Assembly (NCBI GenBank): GCA_965203725.1
Contig: CBDBDH010000001.1
Coordinates: forward strand, 248,001 to 312,000
DNA from: WTFY01 sp965203725
GTDB lineage: Bacteria; Pseudomonadota; Gammaproteobacteria; UBA4575
Direction: 5' to 3'
DNA: 64,000 bases
The position numbers were made by a program, and so were the translations under genes. Below, one piece after another: positions 63,779 to 64,000 of the stretch (position 1 is the first letter of the stretch; each line of letters begins with the position of its first letter). The notes beneath the pieces were generated by a model that was not told the DNA's origin, ran no database searches, and saw only the letters and a list, made by a program, of their open reading frames with translations.

Positions 63779-64000
63779 GCGACGCGGAAGAAAAGATGCC
63801 TGCGAACGCAAACCCCCTCTACCGCAACGTCCTGGAACACGTCGCAAGCGGGATCCTGTCCATCGATACGAACGGCATCGTCACGACCTTCAACGAGGCG
63901 GCGGCCGAGATCTGCAACATGAGCGAGGAGGCCGTGGTGGGGCGCGGCTTCTTCGAGGTCTTCTCCGAGGAGAACGATGCGGACGAGTTCGTCGATGTGA
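63775..64000 (+). CDS. PAS-domain protein, N-terminal part (runs off the window)
   Basis: GTG 63775 overlaps the stop of the TolC-family gene by four bases, indicating translational coupling. The 75 visible codons give NPLYRNVLEHVASGILSIDTNGIVTTFNEAAAEICNMSEEAVVGRGFFEVF, a PAS domain (GI.SID..G.I..FN.AA..I....E..VGR). It is probably the start of a sensor kinase, diguanylate cyclase or adenylate cyclase; the output domain lies beyond the end. The link to a TolC channel may mean signal-controlled export. Confidence 0.8.
   Translation, partial: MSDAEEKMPANANPLYRNVLEHVASGILSIDTNGIVTTFNEAAAEICNMSEEAVVGRGFFEVFSEENDADEFVDV

Overview
The window reads as a chromosomal segment of a high-GC gammaproteobacterium. 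The evidence is gene order: hflX-hfq-miaA-mutL, nnr-tsaE-amidase, rpsP-rimM-trmD-rplS beside ffh, xseB-ispA-dxs, and dapA-bamC all follow the Escherichia/Pseudomonas pattern. MutL keeps a nuclease motif, as in Pseudomonas-like mismatch repair without MutH. Nothing seen fixes the genus. Coding density is high, with three looser zones: an AT-richer island at about 31.1-39.3 kb, the flanks of a copper/RiPP-type locus at 53-56 kb, and a gene-poor 1.7 kb at 60.6-62.3 kb.

Layout. 0-9 kb (mostly minus strand): hflX start, hfq, miaA, mutL, a small unknown gene, then RibD-C reductase and sohB on plus, then amidase, tsaE and nnr. 9-19.4 kb: queG, pgi, the pantothenate genes panC-panB, a deoxynucleoside kinase, folK, pcnB, katG and a GST-like gene. 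19.4-31 kb: htpG, a small conserved protein, a glutamine amidotransferase-like gene, ogt, the rpsP-rimM-trmD-rplS operon, ffh, ypjD and corB homologues, radA and fdhD. 31.1-39.3 kb: an island of probable defence and toxin-antitoxin genes (DUF2971, DUF3800, a HEPN-motif protein, an acetyltransferase, an AbiJ-like protein, a RelE/XRE pair, a brnA with a decayed brnT, a lone higA). 39.3-41.6 kb: zur-znuC-znuB with a Zur-type operator. 41.9-47 kb: xseB, ispA, dxs converging on bamC-dapA. 47-52.5 kb: AI-2E transporter, LysR regulator, proS and a TacA/TacT-type module. 52.7-55.5 kb: a lipoprotein gene and bufC, bufB, bufA. 56-64 kb: a FadL-type porin, a decayed lipoprotein gene, lnt, a cytochrome b561, a TolC-family channel and the start of a PAS-domain protein.

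Two things stand out. (1) The bufABC locus encodes a secreted, cysteine-rich precursor whose Cys-rich core is an internal tandem duplication (14 Cys in the mature part), with an MNIO-family (DUF692) maturase and its DUF2063 partner; the promoter carries a perfect 16-bp palindrome that may be an operator. (2) dxs, bamC and the dapA/bamC junction, all normally essential, carry up to four single-base frameshifts within 2 kb, each explained by one extra base, while most of the rest of the window reads cleanly. Local sequence error is the simplest reading, but it needs checking.
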